In this document: piece after piece, positions 9,507-16,865 of the stretch
How the letters are laid out: each line of letters opens with the position of its first letter
How positions within the stretch are numbered: position 1 is the first letter of the stretch
Assembly (NCBI RefSeq): GCF_003010935.1
Contig: NZ_PGGN01000008.1
Span: 62,001 to 126,000 of the forward strand
DNA: 64,000 nt
Origin: Phyllobacterium endophyticum
GTDB lineage: Bacteria > Pseudomonadota > Alphaproteobacteria > Rhizobiales > Rhizobiaceae
Direction: 5' to 3'
Program-made: the position numbers and the translations under genes
The notes under the pieces: model-generated
Told to the model about the DNA's origin: nothing
The model's database searches: none
Seen by the model: only the letters and a program-made list of their open reading frames with translations

Positions 9507-10385
9507 CTACAAAGCGGCGGCTTGCCGCGCTTGGCAGAATTCTTCCCAATTTTTGATTATAATGGGCTTTTCAGTTGGTTTATCATGCTCACCTACGACG
9601 TCTAGCCTCAATCGCTTCTCGAAATAGTATAGAAGCGCATACCGTACAGGTATGATGACTTCGCCATCTCTCATGTCATAATCCGATGAGACGGTGTCGC
9701 GTTGGCTTGGTGTAAGTGCAGGATTAGGTCCAAGGACCACATCAAAGAAAGATGTCCAGTTTCGATCGGCGTTGGCGTCGGCTTCTGTGATGTCTTCGTT
9801 ACGAAGATCGCGACATCTCGAGAGAATAAAGTCCTTGAACTTATTGTCTAAATGGCAGTAAGCGCGAACGTGCCATCGAAGACCATCGTGACCAAATGCA
9901 TGCGGAGTGATGCGTCGCCAAAGCGCTTCTGGGCGTTTCCCACTCATTGATTGATAGTATACCTCCACGGATTTTTTGGAGCGTATCACCGCGATAAATC
10001 GTTTCAACATTACCGGGTCTATTCGCCTTGTGGGGACCGGCATCGCGTCGACTTGCGGCGCAATTGTAATCCACGTTTCGTCAAGCCCTATCACATGGTC
10101 AGCTATCGCTTTGAGTTGAATTAAATAGCGATCCGCATTGGGTTTCATGAATCTTGGGGTAAACTCTACGGTGGGTACATATCGTTTCTCACTCGCATCA
10201 TATCGAAGATTGTTCGGTTCCAGTTTCTGGTAGAGAGCCAAATCGTTGGATGCTTGTGGCACAGAGACGCCGAAACGGTCGGTGATATCCCCCCGGCGGA
10301 TCCCTCCTTCCCAAAAAGCGCGAAATTCAATGAATTCAAGGCGTTGTTCCGTACCCCACCGCAGGGGACCGTCGGCGTTGTCCAC
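9507..10385 (-). CDS. capW: WYL-domain transcription regulator (CapW/BrxR type)
   Basis: A 292-aa protein with the layout of CapW/BrxR regulators: N-terminal winged helix (residues 10-75, FWEGGIRRGDITDRFGVSVPQASNDL), then a WYL domain (about 125-205; VYYQSMSG, ITPHAFGHDGLRWHVRAY, FKDFILSR) and a C-terminal WCX-like extension. Known members repress CBASS or BREX operons and release on a damage- or infection-linked signal. The start is a GTG at 10385 with TTGGAG a few bases upstream. The gene is the first of the leftward operon with the giant ATPase and HEPN/kinase genes, and is divergent from the CBASS operon, so it is placed to control both. Direct regulation of each side is inferred from position. 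Confidence 0.85.
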   Translation of the reverse strand: MDNADGPLRWGTEQRLEFIEFRAFWEGGIRRGDITDRFGVSVPQASNDLALYQKLEPNNLRYDASEKRYVPTVEFTPRFMKPNADRYLIQLKAIADHVIGLDETWITIAPQVDAMPVPTRRIDPVMLKRFIAVIRSKKSVEVYYQSMSGKRPEALWRRITPHAFGHDGLRWHVRAYCHLDNKFKDFILSRCRDLRNEDITEADANADRNWTSFFDVVLGPNPALTPSQRDTVSSDYDMRDGEVIIPVRYALLYYFEKRLRLDVVGEHDKPTEKPIIIKNWEEFCQARQAAAL

Positions 10386-10528
10386 AGTTTAAACTCCAAT
10401 CAGTAAAGTTTCTTGACGGGTCGTGTTTTTATTCCTATATAGAAACTATACGGGTCATGTTGATGGAAATCAAGCGTTGTCCCGCATCTAACCTAGAAGC
10501 ACCGTCAAACATCAAATGGAGTAAATAC
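10386..10528. promoter_or_regulatory. Shared control region of the CBASS operon and capW operon
   Basis: A textbook sigma-70 promoter points to the CD-NTase gene: TTGACG (10413-10418), 17-bp spacer, TATATA (10436-10441). It is bracketed by an inverted repeat AGTTTCT (10407-10413) and AGAAACT (10441-10447), and by a direct repeat ACGGGTCGTG (10416-10425) and ACGGGTCATG (10450-10459) spaced 34 bp. One copy of each sits on the -35 side and one at or just past the -10. This fits an operator for the CapW repressor. A Shine-Dalgarno-like GGAG lies 9-10 bases ahead of the ATG at 10529. Confidence 0.7.
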
Positions 10529-11779
10529 ATGAATATGAGCAGAATCATTGGGGTTGACCCTTTCGTAAATCCTATCGATCGCATCCTCGCCGAGATCGCA
10601 TTGAGCGTGCAGCTGCCACCGTCGCTGCATGCAAAGGCGATAAAAAGATACGAGGCCGTTCGAAACCACTTGGAAAGCACCACGTCTATATTTGTGGACC
10701 AAATCGAACACTTCTACCCGCAGGGTTCTATGGCGATCGATGCCACGATTTCGAACCGCGGAACGGACGATGAGTACGACATCGATATCATCGCGCAACT
10801 CGGGAGCCGTTTCGTGTCGATGACGCCTCTAGAAATCCTGAACGAACTCGAGCAGGGACTGGTCGGCTATCGAGGCTTGAAGGTCGTTCGACAGACGCGT
10901 TGCGTTACTCTCTACTATGAAGACTCCATGCACTTGGACGTCACGCCTTCACTGCGCGACCCGAGGACGCCGGATCGTCAAAGCCGGATTATGCACGCAA
11001 AAGGACCGCATCGTTCCTCAGACGATCGTGAGGTTCCAATGAACGCGTATGGCTTCGCGCAATGGTACAACGATAGAACACCTGATGAAGCGATGGTCAC
11101 AGATGCGTTCCGGAAACGCTGGACAGACATCGACAACATGCATGCTGACGCAGAGGTAGATGATGTACCAGACCAGAGCCAGTTTGGGGTCAAGAGCGCT
11201 ACCACCCTGGCGTTGCAACTCATAAAGCGTTTCCGCAATATTCGCTGGCTCAACAGATCAGGACGGATGCCTCCATCCATTGTCCTGTCATATTTTGCGG
11301 GAAAAGTCGCAATGCCCGGCAGTGCCCTTTCCGAGACGCTCATCGCACTCTCCACCTTGATCGTTTCAGAGATCGAAACCGCCACACGAGCTGGCCGGAC
11401 ACTTCATGTCGAGAACCCTACCTATTCTTCCGACGTTTTCACGGATCGTTGGCCCGAGAGCATTCAGCAACAGGATCTGTTCGCCAAGGACCTTAAGGAA
11501 CTCATTGCAGGACTTGAAATGGCCCGGAGGGCACAAATCGCTCCCGAAGCGATTCCCGATTGGCTGCGTGGGGTTTTCGGGGACCGTGTGGTCACGAAGG
11601 TGGTGGATCGCATGGCCGGACAGATCGGCCAGACGATCCTCGCAGGCCAACAGAGCTATACAAGGCGAGGCGGAATCTTGGCTCCCGCAGCCACGGCCGC
11701 CGTGGCAGTTGCTGCACCGGCAATATTGTCCCCTGTTCAGGCGTCGAGGCACACCTTTTACGGAGATCTTCCGGGATGA
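10529..11779 (+). CDS. CBASS CD-NTase (cGAS/DncV-like nucleotidyltransferase)
   Basis: A 416-aa nucleotidyltransferase with the CD-NTase active site: GS at residues 66-67 (YPQGSMAID), the two metal-binding aspartates in DEYDIDII (D84, D86) and the third in MHLDVTPS (D137). CD-NTases make cyclic di- or trinucleotides on phage infection to activate a neighbouring effector. The ATG at 10529 was chosen over an upstream one at 10457 because it has a GGAG Shine-Dalgarno and the upstream one lies next to the predicted transcription start. The protein ends in glycine (YGDLPG), as expected for CD-NTases whose C terminus is conjugated by an E2-type partner. It overlaps the E2-like gene by ATGA. The nucleotide product cannot be told from sequence by eye. 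Confidence 0.92.
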   Translation: MNMSRIIGVDPFVNPIDRILAEIALSVQLPPSLHAKAIKRYEAVRNHLESTTSIFVDQIEHFYPQGSMAIDATISNRGTDDEYDIDIIAQLGSRFVSMTPLEILNELEQGLVGYRGLKVVRQTRCVTLYYEDSMHLDVTPSLRDPRTPDRQSRIMHAKGPHRSSDDREVPMNAYGFAQWYNDRTPDEAMVTDAFRKRWTDIDNMHADAEVDDVPDQSQFGVKSATTLALQLIKRFRNIRWLNRSGRMPPSIVLSYFAGKVAMPGSALSETLIALSTLIVSEIETATRAGRTLHVENPTYSSDVFTDRWPESIQQQDLFAKDLKELIAGLEMARRAQIAPEAIPDWLRGVFGDRVVTKVVDRMAGQIGQTILAGQQSYTRRGGILAPAATAAVAVAAPAILSPVQASRHTFYGDLPG

Positions 11780-12240
11780 CAATACTGCCCTATTCACTCG
11801 GCGAGCAGGTAACTGCCATGAGACGAGACTGGCCCGATTTTCGGGCCAGTCTCAGGGGATTTCGTCAGGAGCGCGCACTCTGGATAGGGCATGTGACACC
11901 GCAATTTCAGTGCTATCGGTTAGAGATCGAATATAACCTTGGTATGGTTATTCAAGGTCCAAACGTACGCGTCACTTCGCCTCAACTTAGTCGATTGCCC
12001 GGAAATCAGGAGGGATCATTGCCTCACGTTTATAACGTCGGCGAAGACCCAACCCTATGCCTTTTCGATCCTGACGCCGAAGAATGGAGCGGATGGATGC
12101 TGATTTCACAAACCATCGTCCCTTGGGCCATAGATTGGCTTGCCTGCTATGAATGGTGGCTCATGACAGGCGTATGGCACGGAGGGGGCCGGCATCGAGG
12201 CACACCCAGCATTCGCACTATTTTGGAGACCTCAAGATGA
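11776..12240 (+). CDS. Stand-alone E2-like protein of type II-short CBASS
   Basis: A 154-aa protein with features of the bacterial E2-like domain found in Cap2: a likely catalytic cysteine in TLCLFDPDAEEW (C95), followed by a tryptophan-rich helix IVPWAIDWLACYEWWLMTGVW and a histidine near the end (GGGRHRGT). In full type II CBASS, Cap2 fuses E1 and E2 domains and conjugates the CD-NTase C terminus to a target. Here only the E2 part is present and there is no E1 or JAB peptidase gene, which is the type II-short arrangement. ATGA overlaps on both sides couple it tightly to the CD-NTase and patatin genes. The assignment rests on motif pattern and position; a structural prediction would settle it. 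Confidence 0.8.
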   Translation: MTILPYSLGEQVTAMRRDWPDFRASLRGFRQERALWIGHVTPQFQCYRLEIEYNLGMVIQGPNVRVTSPQLSRLPGNQEGSLPHVYNVGEDPTLCLFDPDAEEWSGWMLISQTIVPWAIDWLACYEWWLMTGVWHGGGRHRGTPSIRTILETSR

Positions 12241-13289
12241 ATTATGTTCCACCCAGACGTTCTGACGGGACGATACAGCACACCCGCATCAAACAACCTT
12301 GGCCGAAGGACCGTCTCTTCCGGATCTTATGCATCGACGGAGGGGGCATACGTGGTATTTTCCCTGCAGCTTATCTTTCTGAAATAGAACGTCGCTTTCT
12401 TGGTGGTAAGTCTGTTGCCAACTATTTCGATCTAGTGGCAGGGACATCGACAGGAGGCATTATTGCCCTCGGTCTTGCCCACGGAATGACGGCTAGACAA
12501 GTCCTCGACGTCTACGTGGAAAGGGGCCAGATTATATTTCCGGCATCCAATACTGTTTCTGCGCCGTTGCGATTTCTACGATCCCTTTTCAGACCCAAAC
12601 ACGACAAATCGGTGCTGAAAGGCGAGCTTCTTCGGATTTTCGGAGACAAGGTAATTGACGATGCCCGTGTTCGCCTCGTAATTCCGAGTTTTGAAGGCGC
12701 TTACGGCGAACCGTTCATATACAAAACCCCGCACCACCCCGACTATCAGAATGATCGCCATCAACGTTTTGCGCACGTTGCATTGCATACCGCGGCTGCA
12801 CCCGCTTATTTTGCGCCAATCGACAATGATGGTCACATAATGATCGACGGAGGCGTCTGGGCAAACAATCCTGTAATGAATGCTTTGGTCGATGTTTTGG
12901 CGTGTTACGATGTTCCCCGCGAGAACATTCGAATTTTGACTATTGGCACTGGCGACGAGACGGTGAAACTCGCGAAGCGGCACCTCAATGGTGGCAAACT
13001 CGCATGGGGCGTTTCCAAGCAGGTTCCGATTCTATTCAGGCTGGCCGCACGGGCGCAGTCAAAAAATGCACTCGGACAGGCGTTTCTGCTAGCTGGCAAG
13101 AATAACATCGTACGTGTTGATATCGAAGAAAGAGACCAACAACTGGATCTCGATGACGTTAAGCGGGCAAAGGCGGAATTGCTAAATATCGCGCGTGCTC
13201 ACGCGGAGAGTAACGGCCATCGTATTCAGGAAATGTTCCTTGAAGACGAGGTAGATCAATTCGTTCGTTGCGCCAAACCTCCATCGTAG
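12237..13289 (+). CDS. capV: Patatin-like phospholipase, CBASS effector
   Basis: A 350-aa patatin-family lipase. It has the oxyanion-hole glycine motif DGGGIRG (residues 34-40), the nucleophile elbow GTSTG (S71) and the partner aspartate in DGGVWANNP (D204), so the Ser-Asp dyad is intact. In CBASS, CapV-type phospholipases are switched on by the cyclic nucleotide and degrade membrane lipids, killing the infected cell. The ATG at 12237 overlaps the E2-like stop (ATGA), making it the third gene of the operon. A longer frame upstream only overlaps the E2 gene and was not used. Nucleotide-binding residues were not identified. Confidence 0.93.
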   Translation: MNYVPPRRSDGTIQHTRIKQPWPKDRLFRILCIDGGGIRGIFPAAYLSEIERRFLGGKSVANYFDLVAGTSTGGIIALGLAHGMTARQVLDVYVERGQIIFPASNTVSAPLRFLRSLFRPKHDKSVLKGELLRIFGDKVIDDARVRLVIPSFEGAYGEPFIYKTPHHPDYQNDRHQRFAHVALHTAAAPAYFAPIDNDGHIMIDGGVWANNPVMNALVDVLACYDVPRENIRILTIGTGDETVKLAKRHLNGGKLAWGVSKQVPILFRLAARAQSKNALGQAFLLAGKNNIVRVDIEERDQQLDLDDVKRAKAELLNIARAHAESNGHRIQEMFLEDEVDQFVRCAKPPS

Positions 13290-13900
13290 AACTGCCGCAT
13301 TTTGTGAACGTACATGAAATTCACCCGCGCGCCATCGAGCCAGCAAAGTGTCACTTTCGAACTCCACCAACGAGTCCCCCTCCATCGTCAAAGCGAGGCC
13401 CGCCAACGCCCACAGTCTCTCCTCGAAAAACACAGCGGTCCGTCGATCAATACCGCGCTTATCCGGGAATTACCGCGATGCCCCTGTTCCAGACGGATCA
13501 ATGTTGTTGATGCGTGTTTCCTCAATCTCCCGTAGATAGGCGATGTCGAAGCAAAGCTGCTGCCGTTGCGGGTAACGATGTCTCGGTGGCGGGATTGGTG
13601 CCGTTGATCACGAATCTGTCGCCGACGCCGTCGTCATGCTGGCGGGTGTTGGCCCGGACCGATGCCTAGAGTCTTTCACATGGACGTGGTTTATCGATCT
13701 AGAGGGCACTCAGCGTTTGGCTAGGCATCCGCTGGGCCACCCTTCGACTGCCATATTGTGGCTTCTGGTCCGCTTCCATTTTGAAGTGAGTAATGGGGCA
13801 GATTTGGTGGCGCAGTGTAATTCCTAGACTGCGAACCAAGCTGATACATAGAGTGGCATTCGCAACCGAACCAAAAGGGACGCTTCATGAATATTCGAAT
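13290..13900. other. Intergenic region with no recognised gene
   Basis: About 600 bp between the CBASS operon and the decayed transposase. Short open frames exist on both strands, none with a family resemblance I can name. The stretch is probably debris from earlier insertions. No RNA gene, repeat array or clear terminator was seen. Confidence 0.5.
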
Positions 13901-14587
13901 ATGCCCCGACGTCAGGTTGACCCTTCCTTGATCGAGAAGCTCTCCACCCACCCGGAAAAGATGTTTGGATCGCAGAGCGAATGGCTGGAACATCTATCCG
14001 TCATCATGGATTGATGAGCAGCACGGTTGTCGTCTCCGATGGGGCCGGGCAGTTCAGGATCGCCAATCACGCGCTTTGTTGGATCCATGCGGAAAGGCTC
14101 ATTCACAGGCTGATGCCGGCAACAAACAAGAGCGCGCCGTTGAGACGGTGCGCGATCTCGTCTGGTGCTTTTACCGGGCACTGAAAGTGTGGAAGGCAAG
14201 CCATCACCGGGATCAGCACAGGCGTTCAGGGCTCGCTTCGACCGGATATTCACCTTGCGCACCGGGTTTGAACCGCTCGACCAGTTGCTCGTCCGCCTGC
14301 ATCGGCGCAAGACGGAATTGCTCAAGGTTCTGGAGCGGCCTGACATCCCACTGCACACAAACGCCTCCGAGAATGATTTGCGCGCCTGCGTCATCAAGCG
14401 GAAAATCTCTGGCGGTACCATGAGCACGAAAGGCCGCCAGGCGCGCGATGTCTTGCTTGGCCTGATGAAGACCTGCCGCAAGCTCGGCATCTCCTTCTTC
14501 ACCTATCTCGGCGATCGCCTCGGCCTGAATACCGGCAACCAAACAACCCCACCGCTCGCAGAGCTTGTCGTCGTCGCACGGGCCTGA
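13901..14587 (+). pseudogene. Decayed IS66-like transposase
   Basis: Pieces of one transposase lie in successive frames. The start reads MPRRQVDPSLIEKL to SQSEWLEHL (13901-14000), a second frame gives HHGLMSSTVVVSDGAG and HALCWIHAERLIHRL (14005-14130), a third gives AVETVRDLVWCFYRALKVW (to about 14190), and the rest is continuous from about 14190 to 14587 with PLHTNASENDLRACVIKRKI, the conserved C-terminal block of IS66-type transposases. At least two frameshifts and one internal deletion (the segment normally between the WLEHL and HHGL blocks) make it inactive. Only the C-terminal 140 residues survive intact. Confidence 0.75.
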
Positions 14588-14596
14588 AGCTCTGTT

Positions 14597-14875
14597 TTAC
14601 TTCTTAGGAAAGTCGATCAGATTGGGAGCCTTGGCTCGCCCCGGCATTTCCGCCTTGCGCAAGAGGCCCGGCGAAACATTCCAGTGGCGACCATCATCGC
14701 CGTGCACCGTCACCGATTTGCGATTATACCGGATAAGCGTGCCAAAAACCGCTTCTCCATCACGGTCATCAAATGCAACGCGATCGCCAACTCTGAACTG
14801 CAGCATGGCGTCATATGTCTTCATCTGGTGAAGGAAATGGAGCCGTTCCACAATCCGGCGATTGAGGTCGCGCAA
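14597..14875 (-). CDS. Small conserved hypothetical protein, KOW-like
   Basis: A 92-aa basic protein. The segment FRVGDRVAFDDRDGEAVFGTLIRYNRKSVTVHGDDG has the alternating pattern of a small SH3/KOW-type barrel, preceded by a helical N terminus (LNRRIVERLHFLHQ). The only in-frame upstream start is a TTG directly after a stop codon; an internal ATG at 14824 would remove the helix. I believe similar short proteins accompany rhizobial plasmid genes, but the function is unknown. Confidence 0.6.
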   Translation of the reverse strand: MRDLNRRIVERLHFLHQMKTYDAMLQFRVGDRVAFDDRDGEAVFGTLIRYNRKSVTVHGDDGRHWNVSPGLLRKAEMPGRAKAPNLIDFPKK

Positions 14876-15238
14876 TTATCGCCGCCACCGAATTTGGTCC
14901 GCTTACCCATTTTGAAACTTTGCCGACGCGAACTTTGATAACTTTAACGCACTGTTTACGTTAACAATTTTCGGCATACGGCACTTAAATGCCACTTAAC
15001 TTCGTCTTATCGGACTAAAAATGAAATAAGCAGGGTACTGCCATGCAAGCTATTGCCGGCCAAACCGCAACCGATGCGCAGTGCACTTCCTTGGTCATCC
15101 AGATGCCCATTCTCGTGTATTTCCGGCGTTTCGTCGCCCGTAGAGATGCCCGCTCGCCTGTTATCGGCATTTTCAACTGACCGTTTTCTGATAACTTCCG
15201 ATATTGTACAAACCGGCTTTTCTGCTTAGAATCCATGT
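14876..15238. other. Intergenic region upstream of the serine recombinase
   Basis: This gap holds a possible 45-codon frame (15043-15180, plus strand, MQAIAGQTATDAQ start) without clear support. Just before the recombinase lies GACCGTTTTCTGATAAC (15179-15195) and an AT-rich palindromic stretch ending in TTGTACAAA, in the place where a resolvase res site is expected. I could not define the full site. Confidence 0.35.
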
Positions 15239-16138
15239 ATGAAACTCCAATCCAAGCTCCGTCTCATCGGATATGCTCGTGTTTCCACGGAAGATCAGTT
15301 GAGCGATGCCCAGCTGATTGAGTTGCGGGCAGCTGGTTGTCACACGGTTTTCGAAGAGCGGGGCTCTGGCGCTTCCCGCGTGCGGCCAGTTCTGGCAAAG
15401 CTGTTACGTGAGATCGATGCAGGAGAGGTCCTGGTTGTAGTTCGTCTCGATCGCTTGGCGCGTTCTGTCAGCCATTTGCTGCAGGTGATCGAGCTATTGG
15501 AAGACAAGGGGGCGCATTTCCGCTCGTTGAACGATCCGATCGATACCTCGACACCGCAGGGTATGTTCTCGCTGCAGGTACTCGGCGCCGTTGCGCAGTT
15601 AGAAAGAGCCTTGATTTCGGAGCGCACCAAAGCAGGTATCAAAGCCGCCAAAGGCCGTGGCAAGCTTCCCGGTAATCCGGGCCTGCGTGCGCGGACACCC
15701 GCGGCCATCGCCAAAACTTCACGGGCAAGAAAACGTGACCATCTCGCTAATCTGACCGCAACAATGGCCTCCTGGCTGCCGATTGTGCAGCGCATGCGTC
15801 CAGACCACCCTTGGGAAGACGTGGCGAGAAGCCTCAATCGTGAAAGCGGGCAGAGATGGTCTGTCGATCGACTGCGGCGTTCTGTAAATCGCCTTGTGCA
15901 CGAAGGGTTGGCTGACCCAGGATTGGTCAGTGCTGCCCGTCGCCGCTTGCCGGAGGACCGGCTGATGTCTTTGATCACCGGCATTGCCAACGCGAATCCG
16001 AACCTCACCTTGCGTGACATTGCCGCCCAACTTGAAGCGATGTACGAGCGCACACCGCGGGGGTCAGCAACATGGACAGCCTCGTCAGTCAAACACCTGC
16101 TTGATCGGGCAAAGAAGCTAAGCTTGGTCGCGGACTGA
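15239..16138 (+). CDS. Serine recombinase (resolvase/invertase family)
   Basis: A 299-aa small serine recombinase. The catalytic serine is in RLIGYARVSTEDQ (S17), with the conserved arginine region VVVRLDRLARSVSHLLQ and the dimerisation helix VLGAVAQLERALISERTKAGI. The usual resolvase is about 185-200 aa; here an extra C-terminal 110 residues carry two helix-turn-helix-like segments (HPWEDVARSLNRESGQRWSV and LTLRDIAAQLEAMYERTP). Such enzymes resolve plasmid multimers or transposon cointegrates at a res site, usually next to the gene. It stands alone between the transposase relic and a toxin-antitoxin pair and may serve plasmid maintenance. Confidence 0.92.
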   Translation: MKLQSKLRLIGYARVSTEDQLSDAQLIELRAAGCHTVFEERGSGASRVRPVLAKLLREIDAGEVLVVVRLDRLARSVSHLLQVIELLEDKGAHFRSLNDPIDTSTPQGMFSLQVLGAVAQLERALISERTKAGIKAAKGRGKLPGNPGLRARTPAAIAKTSRARKRDHLANLTATMASWLPIVQRMRPDHPWEDVARSLNRESGQRWSVDRLRRSVNRLVHEGLADPGLVSAARRRLPEDRLMSLITGIANANPNLTLRDIAAQLEAMYERTPRGSATWTASSVKHLLDRAKKLSLVAD

Positions 16139-16158
16139 CTCCGTCCGTTTCCGTCAAT

Positions 16159-16467
16159 TTAGTCTGTCGTAAGCGCACGCATTACTGCTTCCGGTTCTTT
16201 TGCCATGACATGCAAAAGGGTTCGGGCTGCTCCCGAAGGCTGACGCGACCCTTGCTCCCATTTCTTGTAACCGGAAGGACTGGTACCCAAGGCCGCTGCC
16301 ATTTCATCCTGTGTGAGATTAAGCCGCTTTCGAACGGCCTTGGCGTCAACGTTGGTAACATCCACTTTGTGGACGACAACACCTTTTACCTCCCGACCTT
16401 GCGCATGTGAAAGCGCATCGGCCAAGGACTGCATCAGATCGTTCGCAAATGTAGACTTTCTGTTCAT
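16159..16467 (-). CDS. HigA-like antitoxin, XRE-type helix-turn-helix
   Basis: A 102-aa protein whose C-terminal half is a Cro/C1-type helix-turn-helix (VRKRLNLTQDEMAAALGTSP then YKKWEQGSRQPSG). This is the HigA/MqsA-like antitoxin pattern that binds the toxin and represses the shared promoter. The start ATG at 16467 follows the toxin stop by one base; longer frames upstream overlap the toxin gene. Toxin-first order is typical of higBA. Confidence 0.85.
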   Translation of the reverse strand: MNRKSTFANDLMQSLADALSHAQGREVKGVVVHKVDVTNVDAKAVRKRLNLTQDEMAAALGTSPSGYKKWEQGSRQPSGAARTLLHVMAKEPEAVMRALTTD

Positions 16468-16468
16468 T

Positions 16469-16801
16469 TCAACTCCTTGCCGCCGCTTTAATCGCTTTGG
16501 CGAATGCGGCAACCGCGGATCGTTCGTCTGCCGTCAAATCTGTCTTTGCATTCTTTGGGTATGCTAAAAGCGCATAAATTGGGGCCTCATCGCTATACCA
16601 GTAATAGATGACCCTGGCCCCACCGCTTTTTCCCTTCCCTTTCGCCCCGAAACGGAGTTTTCGTACACCTCCGCAACCGGGCATTTCATCACCCGCGAGA
16701 GGATTACCTGCCAGATATGCAATCAAATCCGCTCGCTCTTCGGGCGCGAAGATCTCAGCAGCCTGTTTGACAAATAGGGGAGTTTCACAAACTGTCTGCA
16801 T
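16469..16801 (-). CDS. HigB/RelE-family toxin
   Basis: A 110-aa protein of the RelE/HigB superfamily (Gp49-like branch): it has the conserved core PGCGGVRKLRFGAKGKGKSGGARVIYYWY pattern (shown here only in part: GGVRKLRF and GARVIYYWY) and the LLAYPKNAKTDLTADE tail. Such toxins are ribosome-dependent mRNA endonucleases. It is the first gene of a two-gene operon with the antitoxin and probably stabilises the plasmid. Confidence 0.85.
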   Translation of the reverse strand: MQTVCETPLFVKQAAEIFAPEERADLIAYLAGNPLAGDEMPGCGGVRKLRFGAKGKGKSGGARVIYYWYSDEAPIYALLAYPKNAKTDLTADERSAVAAFAKAIKAAARS

Positions 16802-16860
16802 TATTCCTCAGTAACCCATTGGGGTATATATATCGCGCAGCGACTCTTGTTTGTCAAGTT
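16802..16860 (-). promoter_or_regulatory. Promoter and operator of the toxin-antitoxin operon
   Basis: Read leftward: TTGACA (16857-16852), 17-bp spacer, GATATA (16834-16829), then an inverted repeat AACCC-ATT-GGGGT (plus strand 16813-16825) between promoter and toxin start. The repeat is a likely autoregulatory site for the HigA-like protein. Confidence 0.6.
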
Positions 16861-16865
16861 CGCAT

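Noticed and set aside
9507-10385. The WYL regulator as a sign of a BREX system
   Set aside because: No brxA, brxB, brxC, pglX, pglZ or brxL homologue is recognisable in the window; the adjacent CBASS genes explain a CapW-type regulator.
13965-14423. A 152-codon frame over the IS66-like relic as a separate gene
   Set aside because: Only a short part of it matches the transposase; the rest is out of frame with the conserved C-terminal block.
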